In this document: one piece after another, positions 30,301 through 38,500 of the stretch
Numbering within the stretch: the first letter of the stretch is position 1
How the letters are laid out: each line of letters starts with the position of its first letter
Program-made: the position numbers and the translations under genes
DNA from: Pogonophryne albipinna
Lineage: Eukaryota; Chordata; Actinopteri; Perciformes; Artedidraconidae
NCBI GenBank assembly: GCA_028583405.1
Contig: CM053261.1
Coordinates: 11,154,459-11,218,458, forward strand
Length of the DNA: 64,000 bases
Direction: 5' to 3'
Notes under the pieces: generated by a model
What the model was told of the DNA's origin: nothing
Seen by the model: only the letters and a program-made list of their open reading frames with translations
Database searches by the model: none

Positions 30301-33300
30301 GACATTTAAGGTGTCAACTGACAACAACAAAAAATGTGTCTGTTATTTTGCATTTAATTGCAACATTGTTTTCTGTTAAAGGGTTTCTTAAAGGAGAAGA
30401 TCCCAGAGATACAGAGTGTATTGCAACACTTTGTCCTTTAGAGGTAAGTTGAGTCAGTTTGGCTAAATATTAAATTGTGCTTCAATTAAAAGCTGTTTAA
30501 CTGTTGCATTTATGTTATTTCTGTATTGAATGTCAAGCAAACCGTTCAAAGAAGGTTGAAATGTTATAATGGTAATTGTACACATATTTCTATCACAATA
30601 ATGTTGTGTTGGCTGTCATTAAATGCTTGACTGTTACCATCAAGCTTTGTCTGTTAAGAAATCATTACTATAATGACTTGTTCACTTCCTAACAGTATAC
30701 TAAAGTTTTAAATCATGGATTAAAGGTGATGGCACGTTTGTTTGTTTGTTTGTTGAATTTGCAGGAGGAAATCATCAGGCTGGATCTGGAGAAGCTGCAG
30801 TCAGGAGGTCTGGGCTTCTCTGTGATTGGAGGAGAAAGAGGGATTTTTGTCAAGTCCATCACACCGGGAGGAATAGCAGAGTCCTCGGGGAAACTGCAAG
30901 TGGGAGACAGGCTGCTGAAAGTCAGTGGTGTCACACAAATGCAGCTCAGAATTTAGGCTGATAATATCATATGTATATACTTTTGTTTAACAAGATTTTG
31001 CCATTATTTTACTGTTCAAATGTTGGACAAATTCATTGTAACTGCTGGCCTCTGCCCACACTTTGAACAAATATATGTTAAATAGTTTTATTGTGAGGGG
31101 TTGTTTTTAAAAGTAACAAACATGGAATAGTCCTATTTCCTTTCCAGATAAAAACAAGCACAATTTCAAAGACATAAAAGGAACAAGTGAAGTAGATGAA
31201 AAATATATAAATAATACATAGAATTCAGAAGAAAAAGAGCAATTATTCATTTATAATAAATTAATTTAACGTCATATAAATAAATAACACATTATTAAAT
31301 GCTCTACAATTTTTTGCTTTTGTTTTTGAGATCCTCGTGTATTCAATCGTGTGATTTCTTTCTGTCTGTGTTTTCCTTGCAGGTGAATGAAGAACTAATG
31401 ACAGGCGTGTCTCACACCAAAGCTGTCACCACTATCCGTAAAGCTAAAGGCCTGGTTCATCTCATAGTGTCAAGACCGCCCGACCAGAACCCAAACACTT
31501 ACCTGGCCTACCTGCCCATCAACTCTGACAAGTGCAATGGAAACACAGGTACAAGCAGACACACACAACATGTATATTTTAGAAAGGTTTTGTCTGATAG
31601 TTCTCCTGTTTTAACCATTTAAGAAGAGAGAAAACCAGATTGTGACTAGTGTTAGAGTTTGTGATAATTAGATGTTTCTCTCTAAACACGCCTAACTCTC
31701 CTTCTTGTTGTTTACAGATCTGAGTGACGACAGTGGCGCAAAAACAAAGCTGTTTACTCTCAATGATGAGCTGAAATCTAGCGGCTTCCCTTCTATACCA
31801 CCAATAGGTAAAGACACACAGGCTGGAAAATGTTCATTTGTAAATCAAATGATAAAATTGTAAACTTCATTAACATATCTGTGTTCCCATGTTTCGCAGA
31901 CTATGAAGATGAGCCATGTGAACAGAAAAGAACAACAGATCACAGCGCTGAGCTTTCGGAGGACACAGACTGCGATGGCTCTTCTTTACCTGAAGACTCG
32001 CCTGAGGTCAAATCCAATCCATTAGACCTGCTGTCAAATTAAAACAATATGCAAAAGTTATATCTTTCTTTCATTGTTCAATAACAGAGTTCCCAGAAAG
32101 TGGAATGGCAAGAGGAGAGTGTTGATTATCCAAGGAATGAAAAGTAAGATTTTAATTTTTGGATATAAATCAGTCACAATGGGGACTTTATTATTATTTA
32201 TTCATAAATATCTCACTGTTTATTTGTTTAAATCAACAGCTATCTGCAAATGAGTGCTGGACAGCCAGAGGAAGATGAGATCACATGGGGAAGTGAGGAA
32301 CTGCCTATTGAAAACATGAACAAATCCCAAGATGGTAAGACAAATTTGGATTTAAATGTTTATTTAGTTTTCAAAACACATTAAAATGACACAATAGGAT
32401 TTGTAATTCCGTCCTTCATTCTGCTCCCCTAAGACGAGCCAATCATCACAGAGGATGAGCTGACCTCTCTGCCCCTCGTCAAAGTTGTCCCTGATGGCCA
32501 GTACACAGGAGCAAAGCTCAACACTGTGGTCCGCATGATAAGGGGGCTCCTGGAGCAGAAGGTCCCCCTGCAGGAGTTTGAAGTAAGTCATGTCAATGTC
32601 TGTCAAATTAATTGCAAATAATTGGATTTAATAAACGTCTTCTTTTCTTCGTGGCAGAACCTTCAGAATCTCCAGCCTCTGGACGACTGTCTGATAGGTC
32701 AAACAAAGGAGAACAAGAAGAAGAACCGCTACAAGAACATTGTTCCCTGTAAGTCCCAATGGATTTTTTATTTTCATATTACCTTAGAGGGAAACTTTTA
32801 ATAGGGGGTTTGTCGGGTGGCAAGGTGAAGCGGTGAAAATACTCAATATATAGATTAAATAGATCCCTTCAAAGTTTTTGACATCATTTGAAATCAGATT
32901 TGTATGCACCCATCTCTTCTAGTTGACACAACTCGAGTTGTGCTGGAAAAAGACGGCGGCTACATCAATGCCAACTTCATCAAGATGTCAGTGAAAGAAG
33001 AGAGTTATTTGTACATCGCATGTCAGGGTCCTTTACCCACCACCCTGGGTGACTTTTGGCAAATGGTCTGGGAGCAGAAGTCCAATGTGATCGCCATGAT
33101 GACCCAGGAAGTAGAGGGGGGGAAGGTGAAATGTCAGCGGTACTGGCCCGACACTCCGAGGACAGCAGAGATGGTGGACGACAGGTTACAGATCACGCTG
33201 ATCAAAGACCAATACCTCGACAATTTTGTCATCCGAGTCATCGAGGTCAAAGATGTCCAGGTTAGTTTGTCTCCAGATTTTAGATTTAAACTAAAACTTC

Positions 33301-34324
33301 AAATTGGTTGAAGGCCTTTAAAATGACCTTTCAGCATGTTGTAATAAAGGTTTGCAAAGAGTAGAGGGGGGTAATTGCCATAGAATTGCTACTATATAAC
33401 ATTATCTGGATGACATGATCAGAATGATATTTGAAACCAATTACTTATAGTTGAACATCATACTGTTTTTTTTCCCTTTTCAAGAAAACTGCCTAACCCT
33501 GGAGTATCACTTGAATTACAATATGTTAAATGGTCAATGATCATTATGGAGTTGTTGCTCCATCACAGCCAAAATAGCCTGCCTACCCCAGCTTGAATAG
33601 ACGCATTAACTTAAGAGTTTCTCCCTCCTCAGACTAATGACATACAGCGTGTAACTCATCTGAACTACACGGGATGGCCGGACCACGGCACGCCCTCACA
33701 ACCCGAGCAGCTGCTCACATTTATCTCCTACATGAGGCACGTCCATCGATCGGGGCCAATCATCACACACTGCAGCGCAGGCATCGGCCGCTCAGGAACC
33801 CTCATCTGTCTAGACGTGGTTCTGGGTCTCATCAGCAAAGACGCTGATGTAAGTAGACAATCTTTACTTTGTGCAGCTTATGTATTCTTTATTAAAAAAA
33901 GCTTCTGCTCTTATTTGTAGTCTTTGTTTAGTATGATCACAATCTAATAAACACTTTCTACAGTTTGATATTTCAGATATTGTAAGAAACATGAGACTTC
34001 AGAGACAGGGAATGGTGCAGACAGAGGTGAGTTTTACTTTTTGCTTTTAGTATCTTAGTTAGATTACCTTAACTCTAAACTATTTGATGCAAATATTACT
34101 TTTCATTTTGTAAATGATTTACTAAATGTATCCTGCTTGTATGGTTATTCTATTAGGCACTGGTGTTTTTGATGTACTCTATTTGTATCTTAACTTATAA
34201 GACACCTCTTTGGTACACATTTTCTCACACCTTTTTTATTTTACAGGACCAATATATTTTCTGCTATCAAGTGATCCTCTATGTCCTGAGATGCCTTCAA
34301 GCAGAAGAAAACATCTCTGGATAG
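1053..34324 (+). CDS. ptpn13: ptpn13, tyrosine-protein phosphatase non-receptor type 13 (5'-partial, 46 exons)
   Basis: Large cytoplasmic and submembrane scaffold phosphatase (PTP-BL/PTP-BAS/FAP-1 family) that dephosphorylates phosphotyrosine proteins and gathers partners through FERM and PDZ domains. Forty-six exons can be joined with matching phases into 2,481 codons plus a stop. Domain order is: end of KIND (about residues 1-110 of the visible part), linker, FERM (about 490-803), PDZ1 (about 1022), PDZ2 (about 1290), PDZ3 (about 1435), PDZ4 (about 1718), PDZ5 (about 1815), an extra PDZ6 (about 1947-2040), and the phosphatase domain (about 2180-2475). Human PTPN13 is about 2,485 aa with five PDZ domains, and its N-terminal KIND part lies upstream of this window. 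The stop is TAG at 34322. Exon coordinates are given in the domain entries that follow. Exons read by eye could be off by a few bases at tandem AG sites. Family assignment is very secure. Confidence 0.97.
1689..1863. mobile_element. short TTAA-flanked TIR element (copy 1, internally deleted)
   Basis: Starts TTAAAGGTGGGGTAGGTAA at 1689-1707 and ends with the inverted counterpart CTACCCTATACCTTTAA at 1863. Its outer 35 bases and its 3' half (GGCAGATTTTTTCCGGTTG, then AGCTGGTTTCTCCATTCT) match the 302-base copy at 10599-10900, while the middle is missing or replaced. A TTAA border with AGGT termini fits a Kolobok-type non-autonomous element. Superfamily is inferred from the ends only. Confidence 0.72.
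3376..5764 (+). other. ptpn13 intron, no feature seen
   Basis: 2.4 kb, AT-rich, with T-rich stretches. No exon, TIR element or RNA gene recognised. It ends with a pyrimidine-poor acceptor (TTCTCAG) at 5764. Confidence 0.55.
5765..6397 (+). CDS. ptpn13: ptpn13 large linker exon between KIND and FERM
   Basis: One 633-base exon, phase 1 in and phase 1 out. It begins RSAAPRVLERYRARSQEQ and includes SRSMGSLPIQDLL and AKKNWASSVDLAC, both recognisable as the poorly conserved linker of PTPN13 (human has SKSMGFLSI and KKIWASSMDLLC at matching places). It ends with DRIKERQRKLQVLRQAVD, a basic helical segment. The segment is rich in Ser, Pro and His and probably disordered. There is no enzymatic motif. 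Confidence 0.93.
6398..12217 (+). other. largest visible ptpn13 intron
   Basis: 5.8 kb. It holds one TTAA-flanked TIR element (10599-10900, separate entry), a pyrimidine-rich tract at about 7970-8070, a GT-rich stretch at about 8655-8760 and a purine-rich tract at about 9545-9635. No exon was found. Size and position make it a fair place to look for enhancers, but I see no direct evidence for one. Confidence 0.55.
10599..10900. mobile_element. 302-bp TTAA-flanked TIR element (copy 2)
   Basis: Left end TTAAAGGTAGGGTAGGTAA, right end TTACCTACCCCACCTTTAA, a near-perfect 19-base inverted repeat that includes TTAA on both sides. No ORF; it is a MITE. The interior is more GC-rich than the intron and contains CCAATCATCTGAGTCGG. 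It is related to the copy at 1689-1863. TTAA duplications with 5'-AG termini suggest Kolobok mobilisation; this is inference. Confidence 0.82.
12218..15509 (+). CDS. ptpn13: ptpn13 linker and coiled-coil exons before FERM
   Basis: Three exons: 12218-12310 (Ser-rich, HQRYNSDYSSSSESPSGTSS), 13814-13907 (AKKPGDVRRFGSQLALSSE) and 15293-15509. The last encodes a heptad-like helix (EAELLLQRQEEEVQRLQAHL) followed by LSRANLYPADD and SMLDLRDPL, equivalent to the human stretch that ends LSLYPGD and SMLDITRDPL. Junction phases are 1, 2 and 0. The helix is likely a short coiled coil just upstream of the FERM domain. The second exon aligns only loosely with mammals and is the least certain of the three. 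Confidence 0.88.
13908..15292 (+). other. ptpn13 intron with AAC microsatellite
   Basis: 1.4 kb intron. The only structured element is an (AAC)n tract of about 28 bases at 14904-14932. Nothing else recognised. Confidence 0.55.
16550..19260 (+). CDS. ptpn13: ptpn13 FERM domain exons
   Basis: Seven exons: 16550-16624, 16736-16907, 17346-17496, 17608-17746, 17991-18143, 18802-18984 and 19098-19260. FERM F1 starts at VGVVLLNGQKLELSCD; F2 includes QYYLQLRKDILEERM and LLASLALQAEFSDYQPE; F3 includes RLTEYGVHFHRV, GVLIFEV and the WRETKKISF core, then LLQLCSYQHKFHLQM. FERM domains bind phosphoinositides and membrane-protein tails; in PTPN13 this one targets the apical membrane. The acceptor before 16736 is a tandem AAGAAG, so the first Lys may be optional. 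All phases agree (0,1,2,0,0,0,1). Confidence 0.96.
18425..18560. repeat. probable interspersed repeat fragment
   Basis: Sequence TCTTTATTCATCCCATAGAG followed by GGGAAATGTACATAGTTACAG and runs of ATACAAATAAATAC. It is like a common fish repeat that begins TTTATTCATCCC-GAGGGGAAAT, recognised from memory only. Borders are uncertain. Confidence 0.4.
20020..20372. repeat. fish interspersed repeat of the AAGTACTTTTAC type (copy)
   Basis: AT-rich segment with repeated ACTTTTACTTTTG, GAGTACTTTTACTTTTG and GGACTTTTACTTGTAATG phrases, ending GAGTTCTTCTTCCACCATTG at about 20370. It resembles the segment at 44705-45237 and a widespread teleost repeat that begins near AGTGGTGGAAAGTAACTAA. The left border is not clear. 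Confidence 0.6.
20435..22381 (+). CDS. ptpn13: ptpn13 linker exons between FERM and PDZ1
   Basis: Three exons: 20435-20870 (436 b, RTVSSGSLAPSLSTRS, LKRISYSEVALH), 21522-21628 (KKESDSSSTEDTGQAYVV) and 22328-22381 (VSMHSSSGPPSTPASVN). Human PTPN13 has clear counterparts (ISTGSLASS, LKRLSCSELSLY, KHESDSSSIEDPGQAYVLGMTMHSSG). The segment is Ser/Pro/Gln-rich and presumably disordered. The last exon has no usable GT donor and appears to end at a GC donor at 22382. Confidence 0.9.
22382..22973 (+). other. ptpn13: ptpn13 intron with a GC donor (GC-AG)
   Basis: The exon ending at 22381 (PASVN plus one base) must join the phase-1 exon at 22974 to give SVN-DSLKKK. The only border that keeps frame is GC at 22382 (GCATGT). 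The nearby GT at 22386 would bring a stop codon within four codons. Confidence 0.6.
22974..23546 (+). CDS. ptpn13: ptpn13 PDZ1 exons
   Basis: Three phase-1 exons: 22974-23063, 23225-23329 and 23415-23546. They read EREITTVNLKKDVKYGLGFQVVGG, split over the first junction, then IISSITPGGPADVNGCLKPG, then DRLISVNDVKLEGLSHSTT and LVVLQPKERL. The carboxylate loop is GLGF, and the alpha-B helix starts with His, the mark of a class I PDZ domain (prefers S/T-x-hydrophobic C termini). In mammals PDZ1 binds, among others, BP75 and RIL. Confidence 0.95.
23667..24145 (+). CDS. ptpn13: ptpn13 linker exon between PDZ1 and PDZ2
   Basis: A single 479-base exon, phase 1 in and phase 0 out. It is acidic, Ser- and Pro-rich and ends SDWGDSDMDEETLSSSQEK, matching human SDRGDSDMDEATYSSSQD. 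The donor is GTGTGA after AAAAG, weaker than the consensus. No folded domain is visible. Confidence 0.93.
24567..26240 (+). CDS. ptpn13: ptpn13 PDZ2 exons, with two alternative donors
   Basis: Four exons: 24567-24698 (long form) or 24567-24683 (short form), then 25701-25794, 25891-25976 and 26072-26240. PDZ2 reads LFDVELSKKDSSLGISVT, then VLFGK in the long form only, then GGVNTTVRHGGIYVKGIIPK and DRVMAVNGTSLEGATHQQAV. In mammals PDZ2 is the domain that binds Fas, APC and PTEN-like C termini, and a splice form with a VLFDK insert weakens binding. The same insert, VLFGK, is encoded here between two in-frame donors. The last exon adds HLLLEKG and a basic linker (DPKKNKKKPLQVKEK). Confidence 0.95.
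24684..24700 (+). promoter_or_regulatory. ptpn13: alternative 5' splice sites in PDZ2 (5-residue insert)
   Basis: A GT donor at 24684 (GTACTG) and another at 24699 (GTTTTC) lie 15 bases apart in frame. Use of the second adds VLFGK after GISVT. Mammalian PTPN13/PTP-BL has the same choice with VLFDK. Both donors depart from consensus, which fits regulated use. Confidence 0.75.
26907..27338 (+). CDS. ptpn13: ptpn13 PDZ3 exons
   Basis: Two exons: 26907-27121 (phase 1 in) and 27240-27338. They encode VFEVLLLKNTSGLGFSFS, VRVKKLFPGQPAAESGRIKV and GLSQHEVISALRGTGQEV, matching human PDZ3 closely (GLGFSFSRED, VRVKKLFPGQPAAESG). The loop is GLGF. The domain ends with LLLCRPEYGVLPEMDTS. Confidence 0.95.
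27434..29153 (+). CDS. ptpn13: ptpn13 linker exons between PDZ3 and PDZ4
   Basis: Two exons: 27434-27816 (383 b, phase 0 to 2) and 28994-29153. The first is disordered in character, with VEDALERLLLKNPGRQNSYS and DSTDGDEEVEEAF; human has the related RRDSYSDSSGSGEDD. The second is Pro-rich (PSPDPLPPPLPLPLNL) and leads into PDZ4. The intron between them holds a hAT-like element with a second element nested in it. Confidence 0.9.
27834..28913. mobile_element. 1,080-bp non-autonomous hAT-like element
   Basis: Terminal inverted repeats CAGGGGTGGGGAACCT (27834) and AGGTTCCCCACCCCTG (28898-28913) are perfect over 16 bases. They are flanked by an exact 8-bp direct duplication GAGTAAAT (27826-27833 and 28914-28921), the hallmark of hAT insertion. 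No transposase is seen; the interior holds another TIR element (about 28017-28407). It lies in the ptpn13 intron between 27816 and 28994, with its left end only 17 bases past the splice donor. Confidence 0.9.
28017..28407. mobile_element. TIR element nested inside the hAT-like element
   Basis: Core inverted repeats GTGTTTCTCAATCGCGAGTA (28019-28038) and its exact reverse complement (28386-28405). Length is about 390 bases. The interior is GC-richer than its surroundings and has small open frames without any recognisable transposase. The target duplication is unclear, so the superfamily is not assigned. Confidence 0.75.
29248..29815 (+). CDS. ptpn13: ptpn13 PDZ4 exons
   Basis: Two exons: 29248-29403 and 29644-29815. 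They read EVELRVSLVKSEKGSLGFTL, CYIHDIVQDPAKGDGSLKPG and NNTDVSNMGHTEVVNLVRAA. The loop is SLGF and the alpha-B helix begins with His, so class I is expected. The match to human PDZ4 (KSEKGSLGFTVTKG, CYVHDVIQDPAKSDG) is clear. The second exon also starts the PDZ5 region (HLLPDIDFEGSQEPMG). Confidence 0.95.
29911..30121 (+). CDS. ptpn13: ptpn13 PDZ5 exon
   Basis: One 211-base exon, phase 1 to 2, carrying GLVLDGGSDSVYDVLFVREV, LRPLDLIHYINGAPTQDLTL and LNDLTLKATR. It corresponds to human PDZ5 (GFSLCGGHDSLYQVVYISDI, LLDVIHYVNGVSTQGMTL). The carboxylate loop is MGLVL rather than GLGF, and the alpha-B helix begins with Ser rather than His, so ligand choice probably differs from the other PDZ domains. 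Confidence 0.94.
30205..30443 (+). CDS. ptpn13: ptpn13 short linker exons between PDZ5 and the extra PDZ
   Basis: Two small exons: 30205-30290 (DGKPVSPGQKSVSFLNNNGS) and 30382-30443 (GFLKGEDPRDTECIATLCPL). Phases 2, 1 and 0 fit the neighbours exactly and both have sound GT/AG borders. They join PDZ5 to the additional PDZ domain. I see no domain in them and no clear mammalian counterpart. Confidence 0.82.
30765..31548 (+). CDS. ptpn13: ptpn13 sixth PDZ domain exons
   Basis: Two exons: 30765-30920 and 31383-31548. Together they encode a full PDZ fold: EEIIRLDLEKLQSGGLGFSV, IGGERGIFVKSITPGGIAES, SGKLQVGDRLLKVN across the junction, then EELMTGVSHTKAVTTIRKAK and LVHLIVSRP. The loop is GLGF and the alpha-B helix begins with His, so class I binding is expected. 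The exon split (before the VN of the beta-D/alpha-B region) and the phases match a normal PDZ. Human PTPN13 has only five PDZ domains and an unstructured linker at this place. The reading frame runs on into the phosphatase exons, so this is part of the same protein. Confidence 0.92.
31718..32334 (+). CDS. ptpn13: ptpn13 acidic linker exons before the phosphatase domain
   Basis: Four small exons: 31718-31807, 31900-32006, 32088-32143 and 32240-32334. They contain SEDTDCDGSSLPEDSPE and EDEITWGSEELPIEN, which match human TEDTDCDGSPLPE and DDEITWGNDELPIER and fix the alignment just before the catalytic domain. The segment is acidic and probably flexible. The third exon (56 b) is short and has an AGAG acceptor, so its start may shift by two bases; the chosen start is the one that keeps frame. 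Confidence 0.9.
32434..34324 (+). CDS. ptpn13: ptpn13 protein tyrosine phosphatase domain exons
   Basis: Six exons: 32434-32582, 32658-32748, 32923-33260, 33633-33848, 33964-34026 and 34247-34324. The visible motifs are the pTyr loop KKNRYKNIVP, substrate core GGYINANFIK, YIACQGPLPTTLGDFWQMVW, KCQRYWP, WPD loop GWPDHGTPSQP (Trp codon at 33675, general-acid Asp at 33681), P-loop HCSAGIGRSG (33768-33797, nucleophile Cys) and Q-loop region MVQTEDQYIFCYQVILYVL. All catalytic residues are present, so the enzyme should be active. The protein ends QAEENISG, shorter than the human tail. Confidence 0.97.
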
Positions 34325-35150
34325 GAGCCGTCATGTGGAGGCTGTTCGACTGTTTCACAAGAGCAAAACTAAAATGGAGGAGAGTTCACACAGGCAGAAA
34401 TTGCCAAATTTACACTACATGTTTTTAAAATGCCTTAAAATATTCAGATCTTTCAGAGTAAATCCTTTTTAAAGAAGTCTATATTTTTACGTTTGCTTTT
34501 TGAGTTCTCTCTCTCTTTGGCTGCTACTCCTTTTCAATGCATGTATGAGAACTGCTGATTGTATTTCTTGTCACCTACAAGAAAATACGAATGTTTTTCC
34601 CAGATTCATGGATATTCTAAAATAATTATGAAAGTGATCATGATCAATGATTTCATATTTTATGTGGAACAAAATTGTACTTTGTGTATTTTAAATCCTA
34701 TTTTAATGCTGGAACATGCCTTGACAGAATACTATGTCAGTATTTGCTTTGTAAATCTATTATACAGTAATTGCTCAATGCTTGAGGTAAATGATGAAAT
34801 TAAAAGTGTACATATTCATCTCATGAAAATTAAACTGGATACATTTTAAATGTTGTGTGGAGGTTTTTTTCTTTAATTTATAATTAGGAAACAAAGGTTT
34901 TTCTTGTCTTTTGTCATATTGGTGCATATTGCCTATTAGCATAATTTTTTCCATAAACATAAAATCATTAATGCATTTAAAAGTAGGCTTCCCATTGTAT
35001 ACCTGCCTTAAAAATATCAATGCAATGCCGCATTGATTTGGAGTTATCGGGTCACACAATGCCAAAGCTATTGAAAAAAGTAGTAATACAATGACAGAAT
35101 TTCTGAAATATAGACATGTAAAATTGAAAAAATAAAAATCGAGCCCAATA
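34325..35150 (+). other. ptpn13: ptpn13 3' UTR and polyadenylation region
   Basis: AT-rich sequence after the TAG stop with no coding features. ATTAAA-type signals occur near 34825, and AATAAA is found at 35131-35136. The latter is a plausible main signal. The distance to the sdad1 start is small (about 1.2 kb stop to start), so the 3' UTR cannot be much longer. Confidence 0.6.
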
Positions 35151-35369
35151 TTTGAGTGCTACTTGTCTAGTTTATAAATATATTTCTGCAATGTGTTTAC
35201 TCATTAGTTCACATGATATTGAAGCCATTGAATAATAGTTTTCAAAGAAGGCTTGGTAAAGAAACAAAGATATAAATATGAAATAAAAGAAACATTCAAG
35301 TTGAAACATAAAAGGTGTGTGAAGTTTTAGTAATTGAAAAACTGGCAGCAAAGAAGGAAACTCCTCCTG

Positions 35370-35526
35370 TGATCAAAGCGGAAGTGACTGTCTTAAAACC
35401 GGAAATGACGTTTGGACGTACCAGCGCAAGTTAAATGGCAGCCTACACATCTGCCACGCTTGCCTTGTAAAAGTTGCCGTTTTTCATATTTTTCTTGTTA
35501 AAAAACACGCGAATTCATCTGCAACC
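35370..35526 (+). promoter_or_regulatory. sdad1: sdad1 promoter and 5' UTR with paired ETS-type sites
   Basis: Two ETS-like sites, GCGGAAGTGAC (35379) and CCGGAAATGACG (35399), stand 20 bases apart, 120-150 bases before the ATG. GGAAGTGAC and GGAAATGACG are typical of TATA-less housekeeping promoters bound by GABPA/ETS factors. No TATA box is seen. The initiator position was not determined. Confidence 0.55.
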
Positions 35527-38500
35527 ATGTCGGGGAGAACAGGCAACAAGCTGCCAAACAATCTGCCGCAACTGCAGAATCTTATTAAAAGAGATCCGCA
35601 GTCTTACGTGGACGAGGTAAGTGTTGTTAGCCGAGCTTGCTAACTAGCTAGTCGACTTGTTGTGTTAGTCCGAGACTAAACATATTAGAGGAAATTAATC
35701 GATGGTGGTTTCTGCACAGTTTCAGCAGCAGTACCGACACTACCAGTCCAATGTGCAGATCTTCAGACTGCAGCCTGACAAGCCGAACAAGGAGCTGGCG
35801 GATCTCTCCATGTTTCTGGCCCAGGTACTGTACTGTCTGTTAGTGGGAAATTGATATACAAATGTTCATTATAACGGTATAAGTATTCCTTTACTCTTGT
35901 CTGTACCTTTATTGAGTCTGTATATATCTGATAAGCAATTAAGGAAGTGTTTTAGATCCTTTACTTGGATATACTTGTGTTTTGTTTTTAAGATTCACGA
36001 TATGTTATTGTCATGTGTTCAGTAAAACAGGCAGTTGCACTGTAAAAGGACATTCTTACGCTCAGCTCTCCACACTTCAATATTATTAAAAAACTATACA
36101 AACAAACATAAGATGTAAATTAGTACAAGAAAATGTAAACTGACATGCATACAAAAATGATGTAAAATGTTAACTAAACCCATAGATGTAATCCTGTGGA
36201 GTAAAAAGCACAACATTTGCTGCTGAGATGTAATGCAGTAAAGTATATCATGTAAATACTTAAGAACGAGTACCTCAAGTTTGAGTAAATGTACTTCTCG
36301 CACCGCTGCTCAGTAATATTTATTTTGATATTGATGGTGTGAGGTTACAGCTGTTTTTTTCTCATTCAGGTTGCTCACTGCTACCTGCAGCAACTGTCAA
36401 CCTTTCCACAAGAGCTGCGTGAGTTATTAATGAGTCACCACACAGTCCTGCAGCCAGACCTCAGAATGGTGAGATAACCTGTGACTATCCATATTAAGTA
36501 ATTGATCATAGTGATCAAAAGTATTTGTCTCTTAGCATTTCAATGTTTGTGTCTGTTTCCTGTCTTCATCAGACATTCTGCAAGTCGCTGATTCTTCTGA
36601 GGAATAAAGATCTGATCGACCCCTGCGGCCTCCTGGAGCTCTTCTTTGAGCTGCTGCGATGTCACGACAAACTGCTCAGAAAGGTGAGATCACACAGAAC
36701 ATTACTCTAAGCATGTAGTGAGTGGATATTATATTTTGTATGAATTTACAAGAGTGGTAGTTGTGAGTCACGGGGAGAATCAAAAGACCATTTCAAATGC
36801 TTTCCTGATGTTGTGTGTGTTTACATATTGATATGTTTAAGGGTTGCTCTTTCAATGTTTCACTCTTCCCCTTTTCAGAAGTAAACATTTGCTTCCCTCT
36901 CTCCACAGACACTGTACTTACACATTGTCGCAGATATCAAAAACATCAATGCCAAGCACAAAAATAACAAAGTTAACACAGTAAGTAAACAAACCACATG
37001 TGTCAAGTTTGACTGTTAGTTCTATTGTTCCACTCCAGCAGAGCTCATTGTCGGAGAAATTGTGTTGTGTGTTGCAGACATTACAGAACTTCATGTACAC
37101 CATGCTGAGAGACAGTAATCCCCTCGCAGCCAAGATCTCTTTAGATGTAATGGTGGAGCTTTACAAAAGGAACATATGGTGGGTTTTATTTTTTACACCA
37201 GACTTCATAAGTCATTCTTATTATTTTCCACTTTAATCTAATTGTCTTTTTGTCTGGGTCACAGGAACGATGCCAAAACAGTCAATGTCATTGTAACAGC
37301 GTGCTTCTCCAAGGTTACAAAGGTAGGTTTTCCCACATTTCAACCAATTGCTTTTTATATAACATTAGTTGCAGTCCTGGACATACTTACCTCTCTTCCT
37401 GTTTAGATTGTTGTTGCTGGTCTGAAGTTCTTCCTGGGCAAAGATGAAGATGAGAAAAATGACAGCGATTCAGAATCAGAGGCAAGTACCAATACATGCA
37501 TATACATAGAGTAGTTAGAGAAAGGATACTTTTCTCAGTCTTGAAGGCAGTGATGTTGATGCATATGTAAGATATTTAAATGTTTATCTTTCAGGCGGAG
37601 GGGCCAACAGTCCGAGATCTGAAGGTGAGATACGCCACTGGCAAGAAAACCACCAAAAGCAAGAAGAAGATGGACAAGGCAATGAAAGTCCTCAAGGTAC
37701 TGCTCTTGTTAATACTACAATATCATGACTTATATCGTTATATTTTACAATGGAATGAATTTGATTGTTTTGAACTCTTTTGGCAGAAACACAAGAAAAA
37801 GAAAAGGGTAGAAGTGTTCAACTTCTCTGCTATTCACCTGATTCACGATCCTCAAGGTAGGTTCACTCCTCTTTTCCTCACCCACTGCAGAACAAACTGT
37901 ATGTGTAGCGTCATTTCCCCCAGTGTTTACAGAACTGTAAAATCAAATATCTCTTTCATTTAGATTTCTCAGAGAAACTCTTGAAGCAGTTGGAAGACTC
38001 TAAAGAGCGCTTTGAGGTGAAGATGATGATGATGGAGTTCATATCCAGACTGGTGGGAATCCACGAGGTGAGCGGTCTCATCTGTCCCCCTAATTGGTTT
38101 GCATAGCGGATTTGTCCTTTTGTGCAGGTGTCATTACATTTCCACCAGATATGAAATGGTCCTAATAGGCACTGTCAACATTAGGATCAGACTTCTATAC
38201 AGTTCTGAATGGGCCATGGGAATCATGCCTTTGACGCTGCATTATATTGAATATAAATGAGGTATGAAGTAGATTTTATAGTGAGTATAATACTATTTTG
38301 TTTTGTTGTTTTCCAGCTCTTCCTCTTCAATTTTTATCCCTTTGTCCAGAGGTTTCTGCAGCCACATCAGAGAGGTAAAATAACTCCCAGTTAACTTAAT
38401 GAGACGGTTTTTATCTCTTTATTAAAGAGTTAGACTTAGACATACTTTATTGTCATTTCAACAATACACAGAGTGTACTATTAAAACGAAATGTCGTTGT

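Noticed and set aside
30765..31548. The extra PDZ as a separate gene or a pseudogene
   Set aside because: Splice borders are intact, phases match both sides, and the frame continues to the phosphatase exons with no stop.
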